Origin: Paraspadella gotoi
Lineage: Eukaryota; Chaetognatha
Assembly (NCBI GenBank): GCA_051294375.1
Contig: CM119267.1
Span: 2,801,631 to 2,865,630 of the forward strand
DNA length: 64,000 nucleotides
Direction: 5' to 3'
Positions 61,627 through 64,000 of this stretch are shown here, piece after piece (the stretch's first letter is position 1; each line of letters begins with the position of its first letter). A program made the position numbers and the translations under genes. Under the pieces are notes generated by a model, which was not told where the DNA came from, did no database searches, and was given only the letters and a program-made list of their open reading frames with translations.

Positions 61627-61850
61627 ACAAGTTTGAGCAAACAATGTCGTATCTGCCCACGATCATTATCGGTAATTAATTAATTAATAATTAATCAAAT
61701 TAATTAATAATTAATTAATTCAAGTTTATTAATTTTTTATCCAAAATATTTTTTTTGATTAATTGACTGATTAATTAACTATTGATTAATTAATTGACTA
61801 ATTAAATAACTGATTAATTATTTGATTAATTAATATATCTTGCATTTACA
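61627..61850 (+). repeat. Dispersed repeat followed by TTAATTAA-rich tract (copy 1)
   Basis: CAAGTTTGAGCAAACAAT, then CGTATCTGCCCACGAT, runs into a long tract of TTAATTAA/TAATTA words. The same order recurs at 63758-63900. Confidence 0.65.
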
Positions 61851-61905
61851 TTTAATATAAAAAGAAAAAAAAAATCAATTAATAAAACAGGTTTTTAATT
61901 TTTTT

Positions 61906-62363
61906 CCATTTAAACTCATTTCCACTCAAACGATTCCATCGAAACTTGATTTCCAGCTTAATCACATACTTTCCTACCCACATACAAAATTTCAGGTCAA
62001 TCACCCCATACACTCATGAGTAATTGGTATTCAAAATTTCAAATTATAAAATATATTTGTTTTTTCCATTTAAACTCATTTTCACTCGGACGATTCCATC
62101 CAAATTTTATATCCAACTCAATCACACACTTCCCCACCCACACACAAAATTTCATTTCAATCCATCCATCCAATCACGAGTAATTGGTGTTTTTTGCTAA
62201 GGTGGGACGGACGGACAGACAAACAAATATTTTTTTTGGCATAATTTATCATAATTCGATGTTCTGACATGATAAGTGAATGCCCGATAATATTGAGGGG
62301 GCGGACCGACGGACCAACAAAGTGAATTATAGAGTCGGGATCTGCTTATAAGCAGATCCGACT
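61906..62363 (+). repeat. Hairpin-ended transposon, family B, copy 1
   Basis: Two direct repeats of period 160 bp (start at 61906 and 62066, each CCATTTAAACTCATTT.CACTC through CACGAGTAATTGG) are followed by GGGACGGACGGACAGACAAAC, a spacer, GGCGGACCGACGGACC, AAAGTGAATTATAG and a 31-nt terminal palindrome at 62333-62363 containing the perfect 22-mer at 62338-62359 (arms GGATCTGCTTA). After it comes AAAAAG. No coding capacity. The class is uncertain; the layout recalls non-autonomous Helitron-like or SINE-like elements. Confidence 0.7.
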
Positions 62364-62399
62364 AAAAAGTCGTCTGGTTAAAAGTTAAACGTATGGCCG

Positions 62400-63757
62400 A
62401 TTCTAAGAAAAAGAGAAAAGCTTTTCTTTTTTCCTTTCGCCGAGGCCTCAATTCTGACACAAGAACGCGGCCGGGTCATCGAGATGAAAAGCCAGGGAGA
62501 TTTATTGAGTTCCCAGTTGTTGAGTCTGGAATTCGGATATCCGAAGAAAGAAAGATAAACGTCAGAAGGAGTGAAGACCGATAACATCTTTTAAGTTAGA
62601 AAACAGTTGGTTTTTGGGGAAACTGAAACTACTCGATGTCGGGATCAGGGACGGGTGATTTATGGCTTCTTTCCCACCCCATTTTCCATGATAATATTTG
62701 TTTATAAAAAATTCAATGTTGCACCAGTACCTCGTTGAAATTTACGCGCTAATAGTGTGTACTGCTTAATGCTTAGTGCTTATAGCGTAATGATTTTTTT
62801 TTTTAACACTTCACTTGCGAAATCAATTGAATTGAAAAATTTTTTCCTTCGGAACGCTCGCGGAGGTTCGGCTAAAAAAAAATAAATTCTCCAAGCTCTG
62901 CGCCGGCTGAGGCTTCTTATAAAGCCGCAATGCAATTGAGCCCTCGTTGCTTCGGTAACTGGAAATAAAAGGTTCACACGTTTGTGCGAGAAAATCTCGA
63001 CAATAAACAAAGGAATAAACAGTTCAATACAACAGCCTTAAAAAACTCGGGCATTTATTTTTTCTACACGAAGCTTCGCCCGAAGACTCGCCGTCAACCT
63101 TCAAATCTTCCCTGAAAGGAGGGGTAGCCCCACTCAATGGAGTGAATCAGAAATATAGAGCGAGTACAGGCGAAAATTCATACATTTTTTTATAATAATT
63201 GTTTATATAGATCTATACCTTAATAATGATTTTTTTATATTTATTTTCAGATAGGAAAGGTTAAAAATTATTTTTTAAATTTTTAAATATTAAGATGGCT
63301 TATAAAAAGTTATCTACACAAAGTATAATTTTTTAAAAAATCTTTTGAAGAAAAACCGTAAAAAATCTTCATCTTTCGATGATTTTATTAGTTTTTTTAT
63401 ATTTTTACTGAGAAAGCGTTAGTTTTTAAAAACTGTAATTATATTTTTTATTTTTTATTCATAATTTATTTTTTGTAAAATAAATAATATATCATGAGAT
63501 ATTTAATGGCTATCTTTACGATTAGACCCCTACAGCGGCCTATGGGAAAAAGAAGAAGAAGAAAAGAGATATTGAAGATATTGAAAAGATATTGAAAACG
63601 TTGATTATATTAGAATTTAAAATAATTAATAAGGGTTAAAGTAACAGATTCCTTTTTTTTAAATCAAATTAATATTCTATTCATTAAATTTTAAATAGTT
63701 TAATAAATATAAATAGTTTAATAAATATTATAATATAAAATAATATAAATTTATAAT
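62400..63757. other. AT-rich sequence without recognisable gene
   Basis: A 63-codon frame at 62393-62584 (+) has no family resemblance, splice context or promoter. 63180-63500 is highly AT-rich. Nothing else supported. Confidence 0.5.
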
Positions 63758-63900
63758 AAACAAGTTTGAGCAAACAATTCGATCTGCCTACGATAATTTT
63801 ATTAATTAATTGATTAATTAATTAATTAATTAATAGATTAATTAATTATTAATAGATTAATTAATTAATTAATTATAATTAATTTAATAGATAATTATAA
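63758..63900 (+). repeat. Dispersed repeat followed by TTAATTAA-rich tract (copy 2)
   Basis: CAAGTTTGAGCAAACAAT, then CGATCTGCCTACGATAAT, then TTAATTAA words, matching 61627-61850. AT-rich throughout; no gene. Confidence 0.65.
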
Positions 63901-64000
63901 TTATATATTCAGCTTGTCATCATGCGATGTCCTAAAATTGAGTCAGGACAGTTATTAAATGTTTTGTTTACATTTTATCAAAACAAACAAATATCCTCTA

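Noticed and set aside
62393-62584. A 63-codon plus-strand frame beginning MADSKKKRKA, with a nuclear-signal-like start
   Set aside because: No family resemblance, promoter or splice context; a length expected by chance in 64 kb.

Overview
This is a piece of a draft invertebrate animal genome. It is AT-rich and crowded with microsatellites, transposon relics and N-runs. Coding signal appears only as short exons with GT/AG splice sites, so most long open frames here are repeat artefacts. The two genes and the degenerate CCTAA-type arrays fit a bilaterian invertebrate; a TATA/TCACTC core promoter is arthropod-like, but I cannot place the species.

Two genes are supported. (1) A Tbx2/3-class T-box repressor (omb/bifid orthologue) on the + strand, in exons at 23926-24740, 37878-38145, 50655-51225 and 51641-52871, about 961 residues. 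The T-box is split between exons 1, 2 and 3. Its last ~77 codons lie in a different frame from the rest of exon 4, so one base is missing or an event near 52640 is unresolved. (2) A small secreted, probably GPI-anchored, Ly6/uPAR-like (three-finger) protein on the - strand, rebuilt from four exons at 58487-58621, 58140-58280, 57395-57536 and 55816-55883. All junction phases agree and the product is 161 residues. The two genes converge. A further isolated first exon (59179-59200, -) has a clear core promoter.

Layout: 1-23 kb has no gene, only repeats and two assembly duplications. 23.2-23.9 kb is the T-box 5' region with two CCAAT boxes. 24.7-37.9 kb is intron 1 and 38.1-50.7 kb is intron 2, which carries a ~5.5 kb duplicated block and a foldback element. 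51.2-51.6 kb is intron 3 with a transposon fragment. 52.9-55.8 kb is intergenic. 55.8-58.6 kb is the Ly6-like gene and 58.6-64 kb is repeat-rich.

Two larger patterns matter. First, four of the exactly-25-N gaps are preceded by an indel-rich copy of the sequence that follows them, and one 303-bp stretch occurs twice without a mismatch, each time ending at a 25-N gap. This looks like gap filling with uncorrected long reads, so both large introns and the 5' flank are artificially long. Second, a non-coding transposon group with at least six copies, plus a related second family, ends in ~30-bp palindromes. The palindrome sequence differs completely between families while the flanking linker is conserved. 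One such end lies 21 bp from a splice acceptor of the Ly6-like gene.
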